This document shows positions 1 to 7,595 of a stretch of 51,058 bases of DNA, one piece after another (within the stretch, counting starts at the first letter, position 1; each line of letters starts with the position of its first letter). Source of the stretch: JAYZDF01 sp036337945. GTDB lineage: Bacteria > Myxococcota > Kuafuiibacteriia > Kuafuiibacteriales > Kuafuiibacteriaceae. The notes under the pieces are model-generated. The model was given only the letters and a program-made list of their open reading frames with translations. It made no database searches and was not told the origin of the DNA. Location of the stretch: positions 1 to 51,058 of the forward strand of contig JAYZDF010000050.1 in assembly GCA_036337945.1 (NCBI GenBank), written 5' to 3'. Made by a program: the position numbers and the translations under genes.

Positions 1-125
1 TCTTCGATGACGGTGCGTACGTCTGGCAAATCACCTTCAAAAGATCGCCAGTTTGCGGGGACCAAATGCGCGCAGCTCATTGCAGCAAACGCCACAATGG
101 CTAGAATGATTCGACACGAAAACAT
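1..125 (-). CDS. Putative lipoprotein, N-terminal fragment cut by the window edge
   Basis: Reading leftward from an ATG at 125-123, the frame stays open to base 1 (41 codons). The product begins MFSCRIILAIVAFAAMSC: a short basic/polar start, a hydrophobic core and a lipobox-like AAMSC followed by Ala-His, so it looks like a lipoprotein signal peptide with the acylated Cys at residue 18. The rest lies outside the window and no family can be named. It lies 79 bp downstream of the gene at 205-624 on the same strand, so the two may be co-transcribed. No strong Shine-Dalgarno sequence is visible; the signal peptide is the main support. Confidence 0.6.
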   Translation of the reverse strand, partial: MFSCRIILAIVAFAAMSCAHLVPANWRSFEGDLPDVRTVIE

Positions 126-204
126 GGCCGTAGTTAGAATCAATCTTTTAGGAGTTACGGTCAATGTGGGCCGCACGCAAACTGACGTCTTTTTATGCTT
201 TGCG

Positions 205-624
205 TTAGGCTGCTCGGCCTTCTTCCTCTCGGGCCTGTTTTCTTATTGTGTAGTCTCGTTCCAGTTTCTGCGTATGAAGAACTGTATTTACGATTAGTTG
301 AATGCTCGCCTCGATATCGGCTTTTGATTTGATGAGGAGGCTTACGCTGCCAGTCGCACTCCTAACCATAATACGGTCCAGGTGTTTTCGAGATTGCGGA
401 CAGATTACCCACAATCCTGAAATGTCTACGCGTACAGCTTGTTTACGAGGTCTCGTTCGAATATACGCAACGGCGCGTCCATTACAATCGATGCGGCGGT
501 ATGGGGCAGGCCCCATGGTCATGACTGTTCCTTCACTTAATTCCGTGGAAGATTCTAATAATTTTCCGATGAGCTGGGTCCTCAGCTCCTCAAGGTCTTT
601 TTGAATTTCTATTGAGATATGCAT
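205..624 (-). CDS. Hypothetical protein (139 aa)
   Basis: An open frame of 139 residues from ATG 624 that I do not recognise. The N-terminus (MHISIEIQKDLEELRTQLIG) and C-terminus are amphipathic and charged, suggesting helices. The centre (about residues 35-105) alternates hydrophobic residues like a small beta sheet and contains a Gly-rich TMGPAPYRRIDCNGRAVAYI stretch. There is no signal peptide or membrane segment, so it is probably cytoplasmic. The next gene on this strand is the edge-truncated lipoprotein. The opposite-strand frames over this region are short and show no family features, so the minus frame is preferred. Confidence 0.55.
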   Translation of the reverse strand: MHISIEIQKDLEELRTQLIGKLLESSTELSEGTVMTMGPAPYRRIDCNGRAVAYIRTRPRKQAVRVDISGLWVICPQSRKHLDRIMVRSATGSVSLLIKSKADIEASIQLIVNTVLHTQKLERDYTIRKQAREEEGRAA

Positions 625-810
625 ACTATTTTCCTTCGTTTTTTGATTTTACGATTCGCGAAATTTCGAACAAATAGGCACAAGCACATGGGTTCATTCA
701 GTGCTTTGCAAAATGTGTAAAAAGATTACGAGTCGAATGAGTAGTCACTAGAGCAGTAACCGTGCCAGATTTTTATTTGCCTGACTTTCATAGAGAAATT
801 GTCGTTCACA

Positions 811-822
811 CGGAAATTTCCG
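811..822. promoter_or_regulatory. 12-bp perfect palindrome in divergent intergenic region
   Basis: CGGAAATTTCCG is a perfect palindrome in the 286-bp stretch between the divergent genes starting at 624 (minus) and 911 (plus). It could be an operator, but no regulator can be assigned from the sequence. Confidence 0.3.
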
Positions 823-846
823 GAATAGAGCCGTAATTTTCGAAAA

Positions 847-865
847 ATGTTCGAAAAACGAACAT
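847..865. promoter_or_regulatory. Inverted repeat ATGTTCG-N5-CGAACAT upstream of CYTH gene
   Basis: Perfect 7-bp arms separated by AAAAA, ending 45 bp before the proposed start of the CYTH gene. The symmetry and the A-tract spacer suit a dimeric regulator site. GTTCG/CGAAC half-sites also occur upstream of recA at 39278-39298, but with a different spacing, so a shared regulator is only a possibility. Confidence 0.35.
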
Positions 866-910
866 CTCATCGCCGAACAAACTGGCTGTTGCCTGGTTTT
901 GGAGACTGCT

Positions 911-1399
911 TTGGGTTACCTGAGAAAGGTGCCTACCGAGATTGAACGCAAGTTTCTTGTTGATTCTGCATTGTGGACGCCTTCTTCAAAAGGAGTTTCG
1001 ATCATTCAAGCGTACGTTTGTGTCGAGGATACTACCGTCGTCCGAGTAAGAATCCTTGCTGAGAAAGCATTCTTGACCATCAAAGGAAAGACAGAAGGCC
1101 TTAGTCGTCCTGAATATGAATATCCGGTTCCGGTGAGTCACGCCCAAGAAATGATCGCGGCATTTGGGTCTAAACGCTGCGTCGAGAAGCTACGGTTTAC
1201 TGAAGAGCATAATGGGATGACTTGGGAGATTGATATCTTCAAGGGGCAGAACCAACCCCTTATCTTGGCAGAGATAGAGTTGACATCGGAGCATCAAGAA
1301 TTTGAACGCCCCGTCTGGTTGGGGCGTGAAGTGTCTGATGACTCTCGCTACTACAATTCGAATTTAGCAGTTTACCCATTTAAAACATGGTCAGATTAG
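911..1399 (+). CDS. CYTH-domain protein (triphosphate tunnel metalloenzyme family)
   Basis: A 162-residue single-domain CYTH protein. The family signature ExExK is present near the N-terminus (E10-I-E-R-K14, followed by FLV), then alternating strands with basic and acidic residues as in the tunnel fold (for example FLTIKGKTEGLSRPEYEY and LAEIELTSE). Characterised members hydrolyse inorganic triphosphate or thiamine triphosphate, or act as class IV adenylate cyclases; the bacterial single-domain type is most often a triphosphatase, but the substrate cannot be read here. Start: TTG 911 is preferred because GGAG at 901-904 sits 6 nt upstream; TTG 899 and GTG 929 are in-frame alternatives. Its last 4 bases overlap the convergent gene at 1396-1788. 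Confidence 0.85.
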   Translation: MGYLRKVPTEIERKFLVDSALWTPSSKGVSIIQAYVCVEDTTVVRVRILAEKAFLTIKGKTEGLSRPEYEYPVPVSHAQEMIAAFGSKRCVEKLRFTEEHNGMTWEIDIFKGQNQPLILAEIELTSEHQEFERPVWLGREVSDDSRYYNSNLAVYPFKTWSD

Positions 1400-1788
1400 G
1401 GGTTCTGAAGTTGTTGCTGTAGCCTTTCTGTCTTTTCTTGCACTTGCTTGACTTGATTTGCGGCATCCTCTGCTTTTTTTACAGCGTCTTTTGTCTTCTC
1501 TTTGGCGGAATCAAGAATCTTCTTCGCGGATTCTGCCGTCGATTTCATCTGCTCCGTGAGGTCCTTGTTACTTTCCTTGACCTCCTTGATAATTTTCTGA
1601 GTCTTTCGAGCGGCATCTCCGGCGATTCCTTTTTGGTTCTCAAGTCGTGGAAGGAAAAAATAGAGAGTGGCGCACGCGATGATGGCTACGACTGCCGCTA
1701 TAATTATGGTTTTTACAACCTTCCCCACGACGATAAAGAGGATAAAAGCTGCTATACCTGAAATAAATAGAACGACAGTGTCTGACAT
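1396..1788 (-). CDS. Membrane-anchored coiled-coil protein, unknown function
   Basis: 130 residues. Residues 4-48 form one or two hydrophobic membrane segments (VVLFISGIAAFILFIVVG, then KTIIIAAVVAIIACATLYFFL). Residues 52-128 are almost entirely charged, Ala- and Lys-rich and heptad-like (TAESAKKILDSAKEKTKDAV), resembling apolipoprotein/LEA-like amphipathic helices. This suggests an inner-membrane anchor with a long helical tail. No enzymatic motif is visible. It converges on and overlaps the CYTH gene by 4 bp, and is divergent from the gene at 1909 across a 120-bp gap. Confidence 0.65.
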   Translation of the reverse strand: MSDTVVLFISGIAAFILFIVVGKVVKTIIIAAVVAIIACATLYFFLPRLENQKGIAGDAARKTQKIIKEVKESNKDLTEQMKSTAESAKKILDSAKEKTKDAVKKAEDAANQVKQVQEKTERLQQQLQNP

Positions 1789-1874
1789 TAGCTGAAAGTG
1801 TACACATTTTTGCGCGATACGAAAGATCCCCAGCGTCGTGATTTTGGGGTCCTTATGTGCGAAGTTGGAAAATG

Positions 1875-1902
1875 TTGACGTGAACGTCCGTATATCGACA
1901 AT
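1875..1902 (+). promoter_or_regulatory. Sigma70-type promoter for the B3/B4 gene, probably leaderless
   Basis: TTGACG at 1875-1880 and GACAAT at 1897-1902 with a 16-bp spacer. The expected transcription start, 6-7 nt downstream, falls on the GTG start codon at 1909, and no ribosome-binding site precedes it. A short inverted repeat GACGT-GA-ACGTC (1877-1888) overlaps the -35 region and could be an operator. Confidence 0.45.
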
Positions 1903-1908
1903 GACCGC

Positions 1909-2571
1909 GTGAAAACTAGTGTTGGAGATATAGAAATAAACTGCGGGCTGAGTGGATTCTGCTTTGGCTTTGTTCGTGTGACTTCTGTCAGAGTGTCTGC
2001 GGCCTCGGAACAGCTTCTGAAACAGATCGAGACCTCAATTGGAGAGTTAGAAATCGACGAAGGTCTCAAGTCATCCGTGCGAGACATGCTTAGGTTTGGA
2101 AAGTATAAACCCACAGGGCGAGGGAAGCCGGCCTGTGAATACCTTTTTAAAGCGGCGCAAAATCAGAAATTTCCGAAAATAAATAATTTGGTCGATTCAC
2201 TCAATCTCGTATCGCTATCCCATCAACTTCCCATATCCGTCATTGATACCGATCTCGCGGAGTCGTCAGAGTTTCAAATTCGAAGAGGAAAAGTCGATGA
2301 AACCTATATATTTAACGCCGGAGGGCAGGTCATAGGCCTCACTGATTTGCTTTTAGTGGCGAGCCTGCCGGATGATATCGCTTGCGCGAATCCCATTAAG
2401 GATTCTTTACGGACGAAACTAACACAGAGCACTCGTAACGTACTCGCGGTTCTTTATGGCACGCCGGAGCTTGATTCGCAGATTCGTGCTGCGACCGAAC
2501 AGTTGGCTGCATTGTATGGGCAATGCTGTGACAAGGAGGGTGAGGTTTCTACCGCTTTTTTCGGCGCGTAG
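1909..2571 (+). CDS. B3/B4 tRNA-binding-domain protein (PheRS beta-like)
   Basis: 220 residues resembling the free-standing B3/B4 domain found inside phenylalanyl-tRNA synthetase beta. Family-like features are the segment around residues 64-110, with GKYKPTGRGKPACEYLFKAA, then FPKINNLVDSLNLVSL and an ISVIDTD strand, followed by a beta-rich half containing IFNAGGQVIGLTDL. Stand-alone members are thought to act in tRNA or amino-acid quality control, but few have been tested. The start is GTG 1909: the ATG at 1901 runs into a stop after three codons. It has its own promoter-like element, and the following gene is 56 bp away. Confidence 0.75.
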   Translation: MKTSVGDIEINCGLSGFCFGFVRVTSVRVSAASEQLLKQIETSIGELEIDEGLKSSVRDMLRFGKYKPTGRGKPACEYLFKAAQNQKFPKINNLVDSLNLVSLSHQLPISVIDTDLAESSEFQIRRGKVDETYIFNAGGQVIGLTDLLLVASLPDDIACANPIKDSLRTKLTQSTRNVLAVLYGTPELDSQIRAATEQLAALYGQCCDKEGEVSTAFFGA

Positions 2572-2627
2572 CGGTATTAACTTCTCATTAGGTCGATCGG
2601 ACACGAAAGTGTTATGCTCTCACTGTC

Positions 2628-3608
2628 TTGGGAGAGGGCGACAAGTATCAAAACGAGTCCGGATTCATCGATAAAGCCGATGCTCTAGAGGAGTCGTTCG
2701 AGGATACGGTTCACGTGCCTTCCTATCGAAGTGACAAGGAAGAAGAAGCAAAGTCCCCCGCATCAACCTCGTCGCTCAACAACGCGGTTGGCGAAAGCCA
2801 ACCTCAAGAGACACAAATTCATGTCGCAGACCTCACCTGGGACTTTGATGATGATCCGTATAGCGGGGACGCTCCTTTGGCTCAGGCTCTGGATTCGGAA
2901 CAATCCGCTGAGGTGTCTTCGAAAAGATCGGATTTCTTTGTTCGCTCTGATCATCCACTAGAACAGACGAAATTTGCTCAACGAGATGTACCTTCATTTG
3001 TAGAGACTCATCTTTTCGATCCGAAAACTTCAGGAATGCGCGTTTCTGAGTTTGCTCAACGCGCGGAGCGCATGAAATGGAAAAACACTAAGACGCTATC
3101 GCAAGGAACCACAGGAAATAAAGGGTCGACTGCAAACTTCAAGCAGCCTCTTGATCCTGATGAGCGAAACACTCTCGAAGAAGCCAAACGAGAGTACCCT
3201 TTGATGATGAGTCTTCTCCAAGATCCGTCGGAAATACAGAGCAAGGGAACAAGCAATATTTCCTCTTCACCTCCGGTTCCGGGAACATTTTTTCCAACAT
3301 CTTCAAAAAAAGAATTGGTTCCAGAAAGCGGACCACCTGACATGGAAGGACTATTGTCTACAATGGCTGAAGGGGTACTCGTGGGCGGTTCCTCCGACGG
3401 AAGCTCACATATGATGATCACTCTCAATGATGAATACTTTCGAGGAACTGAGCTTCGTATCAGCATAGAGTCGAATGGTGTGAAGGCGCATCTAATTCCT
3501 CCGGACTATGAAGTGTACAGGCATCTGTCTTCCGAGCTTCCTCGGCTAGAAGAGCGTTTGCTCGCAAGAGGCCTCACCGTCAATGAAGTGAGTGTTTTGA
3601 AACCATGA
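2628..3608 (+). CDS. Acidic low-complexity protein with FliK/SctP-like C-terminal domain
   Basis: 326 residues from a TTG start (no ATG or GTG is available after the in-frame stop at 2589, so the start is weak). Residues 1-230 are hydrophilic, acidic and Ser/Pro-rich and probably disordered. The last ~75 residues are ordered: a strand ending in ITLNDEYFRGTELRISIES, then NGVKAHLIPPD, then a helix HLSSELPRLEERLLARGL and a final VNEVSV strand. This pattern matches the C-terminal domain of flagellar hook-length protein FliK and the type III secretion needle-length protein SctP/HrpP. No flagellar or injectisome gene is near. It overlaps the CPBP gene by ATGA (3605-3608), so the pair is translationally coupled. 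Confidence 0.55.
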   Translation: MGEGDKYQNESGFIDKADALEESFEDTVHVPSYRSDKEEEAKSPASTSSLNNAVGESQPQETQIHVADLTWDFDDDPYSGDAPLAQALDSEQSAEVSSKRSDFFVRSDHPLEQTKFAQRDVPSFVETHLFDPKTSGMRVSEFAQRAERMKWKNTKTLSQGTTGNKGSTANFKQPLDPDERNTLEEAKREYPLMMSLLQDPSEIQSKGTSNISSSPPVPGTFFPTSSKKELVPESGPPDMEGLLSTMAEGVLVGGSSDGSSHMMITLNDEYFRGTELRISIESNGVKAHLIPPDYEVYRHLSSELPRLEERLLARGLTVNEVSVLKP

Positions 3609-4510
3609 GTGAACCTGAAGAGCAGCCGGAGACTGAACCACAACTCAACCGGAACGACTCGTCCAGACCAGATATCACGCCTCTAGTGACGGTGTCTCTT
3701 GTGAGTGCCGCTTCGCTAGGTTTGTCCGTCTTTACAGCCGCTCTCTTTGCGGTATCGATAGCATTGATTGCGACAAGCTTTGGCTGGGTCGAAGTCGCGG
3801 TTGATTCATCTTTTGATGATAAATTGAGAGCAGTCAGCGAAATTAAGTCCGTCAGCATTACCGCTGGAGTTTTGGGGACGTCCTTTACTTTATTCCTGAT
3901 CTCGCTGTGGGGGAGTCTGCGTCCCGGTTCTGGCTTCAGGGACAGAATACGACTCCGAGCGCCGGCGCTAAGTCATCTAATTTTGGTAACAATTGGCATG
4001 CTCGCCTTCACTCAAGCGTTATCGGGCATGATTTTTCTATTTAGCCTCGACCAAACGGGCAATCTTGCTGAATTTAATGCAGTGTTCCAGGCTTGGGACA
4101 CACAGAAACGACTACTTATGCTCCCCGTCTTAGCTTTGTGTCCCGGTATAGCAGAAGAATTTTTTTTTCGAGGATATGCTTTTTCAACCGCTGAGAAATC
4201 ACATGGCTGGGTTATCGCTGCTGGATTGAGCGCGGTTTTGTTCGGCCTTATTCATCTGGATCCTATTCACAGTGTGGCAGCCACATTTATGGGGCTCTAT
4301 TTAGCCTTCGCAGTAAAAGTGACGGGTAGTATTTGGACAACGGTTCTTGCTCATATCGTCAACAATGCTGCGGCGGTGATGTTTCCGACTCTGACCCCCG
4401 ACAAAATACTGTTTCAGGTGGTATGGGTCATTTGTGGATTGGCGATCGCTGGCTTAGTGATGACCACTTTATGGAAGTCGAAAAAGCAAGAAAAACCTGC
4501 CCACTCGTAG
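3605..4510 (+). CDS. CPBP-family intramembrane metalloprotease
   Basis: 301 residues with about seven to eight hydrophobic segments from residue 28 onward after a charged 25-residue cytoplasmic start. All three CPBP/Abi motifs are present: EExxxR (E184, E185, R189), FxxxH (F213, H217) and HxxxN (H250, N254), which together form the intramembrane zinc-type active site. The family includes CAAX-processing enzymes of eukaryotes and bacterial proteins involved in peptide maturation, immunity or membrane-protein cleavage; the substrate here is unknown. It starts within the stop codon of the FliK-like gene (ATGA overlap), so the two products are probably made together. Confidence 0.88.
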   Translation: MSEPEEQPETEPQLNRNDSSRPDITPLVTVSLVSAASLGLSVFTAALFAVSIALIATSFGWVEVAVDSSFDDKLRAVSEIKSVSITAGVLGTSFTLFLISLWGSLRPGSGFRDRIRLRAPALSHLILVTIGMLAFTQALSGMIFLFSLDQTGNLAEFNAVFQAWDTQKRLLMLPVLALCPGIAEEFFFRGYAFSTAEKSHGWVIAAGLSAVLFGLIHLDPIHSVAATFMGLYLAFAVKVTGSIWTTVLAHIVNNAAAVMFPTLTPDKILFQVVWVICGLAIAGLVMTTLWKSKKQEKPAHS

Positions 4511-4517
4511 ACGCTCA

Positions 4518-6182
4518 CTAGTTTGGGACGCAATAGCCCATAATCGTTGAGATATTATTTACGGTCGGTCCGTTGAGAGGACGGCATTTACCGCCAGATG
4601 GAATCGCGCTGCAATCGCTGTCCGTGCAGCAGGTGGTCGAGCATTTCCTTGCTCCCGTCGGCGCGTTTGGATCAACTGGGATACATGCACCGCTGGAGCA
4701 GTCCGAATCTATTGTGCAGGTTGCGCCAAGACCACTGGCGCCAGTTCCAGCCATGCCTGTTTGCGGTGTTCGACAAACTTTCACGAGATGAGCGGTCGCG
4801 ACATCAAAGTCATACACTGTACATATTGTGTTCCCGGGGCAATCTGAGTCGGCACAGCAAGATGCGGCACATTGATTAGTATACCGATTACAAATTCCTG
4901 ATGCGCAATCAGAGTTGACAACACAGCTCGTGTTCGCTGCTGCACCAGCTGCAGTTCCACAAATACTATCGAAGCGGGCAGGAGTCGAGTTCGGTACCGA
5001 AACGGTCTCACAATTGCCTCCAAACTGACCACAATCTGAATTGCGGGAGCAGGTTTCTAAGCAAGTACAAGCATTAGGATCCATCTGGCTGCTCTGATAC
5101 CAGCCGCTTTGGCAGTCAACATTGTTGATATCGCACATTTGTCCTGCTCTAAGGCCAAACGTTAGCGGTGGGTTAAAGTAGCTACCCGGGATACACATCT
5201 TTGTTCCACTGACGTATCCGCATCGAAAACCGACAGGGCAGTCGGAGCCTGCTCCGCAAGTTCTGCTGCAAAAACGTGTGGTCATCATCGTCATTGAGTC
5301 TGTAAGCCCCATGCAATAGTCAGGTGCACATTGAGAGTCCAGACTACATGTCTGTCCTAGCGTAGCGCCTCCTTGTATGCATCTTCCCGATTGCGGATTG
5401 CAAATTTCGGGAGAGACACAGGTGATACCTCCAGGCAGGTTACATTTCGTCACGCAACTTTGGCTGACACAGATTTTATTTGCGTCGTTACAATCGCTAT
5501 CAAGACTACAGGGTGTAGCGGCCTCGCACCGGCCTGTGCTCGGATTGCACGAAGGAGTCATGCCAGAGCACTGAAGTCCACCGGTGAGGTGACATCCTGG
5601 TATGCATTGTGCGCTTTCGCATATCGTTGATGGTGGGCTACAGTCTTGATCTCCGGCGCAAGATACTTGAACACAACGTCCGGTGTTCGTGTCACAAACT
5701 TCTGTAGCGGGATCACAAAGGGTTGAATCGATACCACAGCCATTTACGCATTGGTTATTGATACAAATTTGCCCTGGAGGACCACATTCTTGATCTGTGA
5801 TGCACTGTGTCGACATGCCGCCATCTGCAGTGGCAGCATCCGCTGAGTTATTGGTTCCCCCGTCAGCATTCGGGCTTGTACTCCCATCTGCTGCTGGTGT
5901 CGTCGTACCGTCTTGCCCGGTCAAGCCTGCGTCCTCGCTTGCAGCTCCGTCCAGGCATTGACCTGTCGGAATGTTACAATAGCGACCAAGTTCGCAGTCT
6001 AGGTCAGAAGTGCAGCCATTGCCTCCGCCCGTGTTTATTGGAGTGCACGTACCGCCCAAGCAAATCTCCGTTTGCAGGCAGTCTCGACTGGTCGTGCAGG
6101 TACCCCCTGGCACCGGTTCCGAGGTGCAGCCTGCCGCGGCAAACAACGCAAAAAAGATATATCGAGATAATTTTCTGCTCAT
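4518..6182 (-). CDS. Cys-rich lipoprotein with repeated disulphide-knot modules
   Basis: 554 residues from ATG 6182. This start puts a compact lipoprotein signal right at the N-terminus (MSRKLSRYIFFALFAAAGC, Cys at 19); the upstream in-frame ATG at 6230 would add 16 residues unlike a signal peptide. The mature protein is built from many copies of a ~40-residue module of the form C-x-x-D-x-D-C, C, C (for example CTTSRDC, CSLDSDC, CTIDSDC), resembling the Dickkopf/colipase-like knots common in large myxobacterial surface proteins. Residues ~75-120 are a Ser/Thr/Ala/Gly/Asp linker. Probably an extracellular, disulphide-stabilised surface protein; ligand unknown. It converges on the CPBP gene with a 7-bp gap. 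Confidence 0.8.
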   Translation of the reverse strand: MSRKLSRYIFFALFAAAGCTSEPVPGGTCTTSRDCLQTEICLGGTCTPINTGGGNGCTSDLDCELGRYCNIPTGQCLDGAASEDAGLTGQDGTTTPAADGSTSPNADGGTNNSADAATADGGMSTQCITDQECGPPGQICINNQCVNGCGIDSTLCDPATEVCDTNTGRCVQVSCAGDQDCSPPSTICESAQCIPGCHLTGGLQCSGMTPSCNPSTGRCEAATPCSLDSDCNDANKICVSQSCVTKCNLPGGITCVSPEICNPQSGRCIQGGATLGQTCSLDSQCAPDYCMGLTDSMTMMTTRFCSRTCGAGSDCPVGFRCGYVSGTKMCIPGSYFNPPLTFGLRAGQMCDINNVDCQSGWYQSSQMDPNACTCLETCSRNSDCGQFGGNCETVSVPNSTPARFDSICGTAAGAAANTSCVVNSDCASGICNRYTNQCAASCCADSDCPGNTICTVYDFDVATAHLVKVCRTPQTGMAGTGASGLGATCTIDSDCSSGACIPVDPNAPTGARKCSTTCCTDSDCSAIPSGGKCRPLNGPTVNNISTIMGYCVPN

Positions 6183-6246
6183 CCTTAGCTTAATGGATAT
6201 CGATAGGTGACCCATTATCCCATCGGTCATTTTGCGTTCAGGCGCA

Positions 6247-7530
6247 TTAGAGTGATTTTAGTACGGCTTTGATCGCTTTGACGGTGCTTGCGATGATCTC
6301 ATCATCATGCTGGGACGAGAAAAACCACGATTCATAGCCAGAGGCAGGGAGGTAAACCCCATGCTCTAAGAGACCTTGGAAGAAGTGCTTAAATTTTTCA
6401 TGATCGCAGGCCTGCGCATCTTCAAAGTTCCTTACGGGTGAACCGTCGTTAAAGAAAAGTGTCAGCATCGATCCCGATCTTTGAACAATGCCTGACTGAC
6501 CAGACTCTTGAAGGGCTTCGTTGATTCCTGCTTCAAGCTTCGCTCCCTGAGTGTCGAGGAAATCGTAAACTTCAGGTGTCAGGCCTTTCATCGTAGCCAA
6601 ACCGGCTGCGACCGCACACGGGTTACCTGAAAGCGTTCCAGCTTGGTATACAGGACCCGCGGGAGCAACTTTATCCATAATTTCTCCGCGCCCACCGTAA
6701 GCACCCATGGGCATTCCACCGCCAATCACTTTTCCAAAGCACGTCAAATCTGGAGTGCAATCGTAGAGGCCTTGAACTCCTGCCGCGCTTACTCTTAGAC
6801 CCGTCATGACTTCATCAAAAATGAGAAGGGCCCCGTATTGCTCGGTGATCGCTTTTAGTCCTTGTAAGTAACCCGGGTCCGGTAAAATGCAGCCCATGTT
6901 ACCTGCAATGGGTTCCAGGATAATTGCGGCAATTTCGTTGGGCCGAGCTTCAAATAATGCTCGAACTGCTTCTAGATCATTGTAAGGCGCAAGAAGCGTG
7001 TGTTTTGCGAAATCAGCCGGCACGCCAGGTGAGTCTGGAAGTCCAAAAGTAGCAACACCTGAACCTGCTTTCGTAAGTAAGTAATCAGCGTGTCCGTGAT
7101 AGCAACCCTCAAACTTAATGATTGCATCGCGACCTGTATAACCACGAGCAACACGTATAGCGCTCATAGTGGCTTCGGTTCCTGAAGAAACAAGCCTCAA
7201 TCGCTCGACACTGGCCACGCGTTCGATGACCAGTTCGGCCAACTCTATCTCAGCTTCCGTGGGGGCGCCGAAGCTTGAGCTATTCTCAATAGCAACTTTC
7301 GCCGCAGCAACGACGCTGTCTGCGGCGTGTCCAAGAATCATGGGTCCCCACGAACACACGTAGTCAATAAACTTGTTGTCGTCCGCGTCCCACAAATGAG
7401 GACCCTTTGCTTTTGCGATAAACAGGGGATCTCCTCCGACCGCGCGAAACGCGCGTACCGGGCTATTTACACCACCAGGGATAACCTTTTTGGCTCGTTC
7501 AAACAGAGATTGCGACTTTGTTTTTTCCAT
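6247..7530 (-). CDS. hemL: Glutamate-1-semialdehyde 2,1-aminomutase
   Basis: 427 residues, the usual length. This PLP enzyme converts glutamate-1-semialdehyde to 5-aminolevulinate, the last step of the C5 route to tetrapyrroles, in the cytoplasm. The N-terminus has the family signature IPGGVNSPVRAFRAVGG. Further hallmarks are SSGTEATMSAIRVAR for PLP phosphate binding, FDEVMTGLR, and the Schiff-base lysine in FGKVIGGGMPMGAYGG (about K267). The ATG at 7530 has AGG 4 nt upstream. The Cys-rich lipoprotein follows downstream and the PEGA kinase precedes it (66 bp), so it sits in a minus-strand run without other haem genes. Confidence 0.97.
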   Translation of the reverse strand: MEKTKSQSLFERAKKVIPGGVNSPVRAFRAVGGDPLFIAKAKGPHLWDADDNKFIDYVCSWGPMILGHAADSVVAAAKVAIENSSSFGAPTEAEIELAELVIERVASVERLRLVSSGTEATMSAIRVARGYTGRDAIIKFEGCYHGHADYLLTKAGSGVATFGLPDSPGVPADFAKHTLLAPYNDLEAVRALFEARPNEIAAIILEPIAGNMGCILPDPGYLQGLKAITEQYGALLIFDEVMTGLRVSAAGVQGLYDCTPDLTCFGKVIGGGMPMGAYGGRGEIMDKVAPAGPVYQAGTLSGNPCAVAAGLATMKGLTPEVYDFLDTQGAKLEAGINEALQESGQSGIVQRSGSMLTLFFNDGSPVRNFEDAQACDHEKFKHFFQGLLEHGVYLPASGYESWFFSSQHDDEIIASTVKAIKAVLKSL

Positions 7531-7595
7531 CTAGCCTAGGTGTACGACGCTCACACCCGATTCGCACGCGGAAACGTTCAAATCTTGCTACTTTT

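Noticed and set aside
7..297. 96-codon open frame on the plus strand
   Set aside because: It covers the minus-strand lipoprotein signal peptide at 1-125 and the tail of 205-624; the minus frames are better supported.
847..865. Firmicute-type SOS box
   Set aside because: The half-sites are in the opposite order (GTTCG...CGAAC, not CGAAC...GTTCG) and the spacing differs.
3056..3466. 136-codon open frame on the minus strand
   Set aside because: Antisense to the FliK/SctP-like gene, which has a structured conserved-looking C-terminus and a coupled downstream gene.
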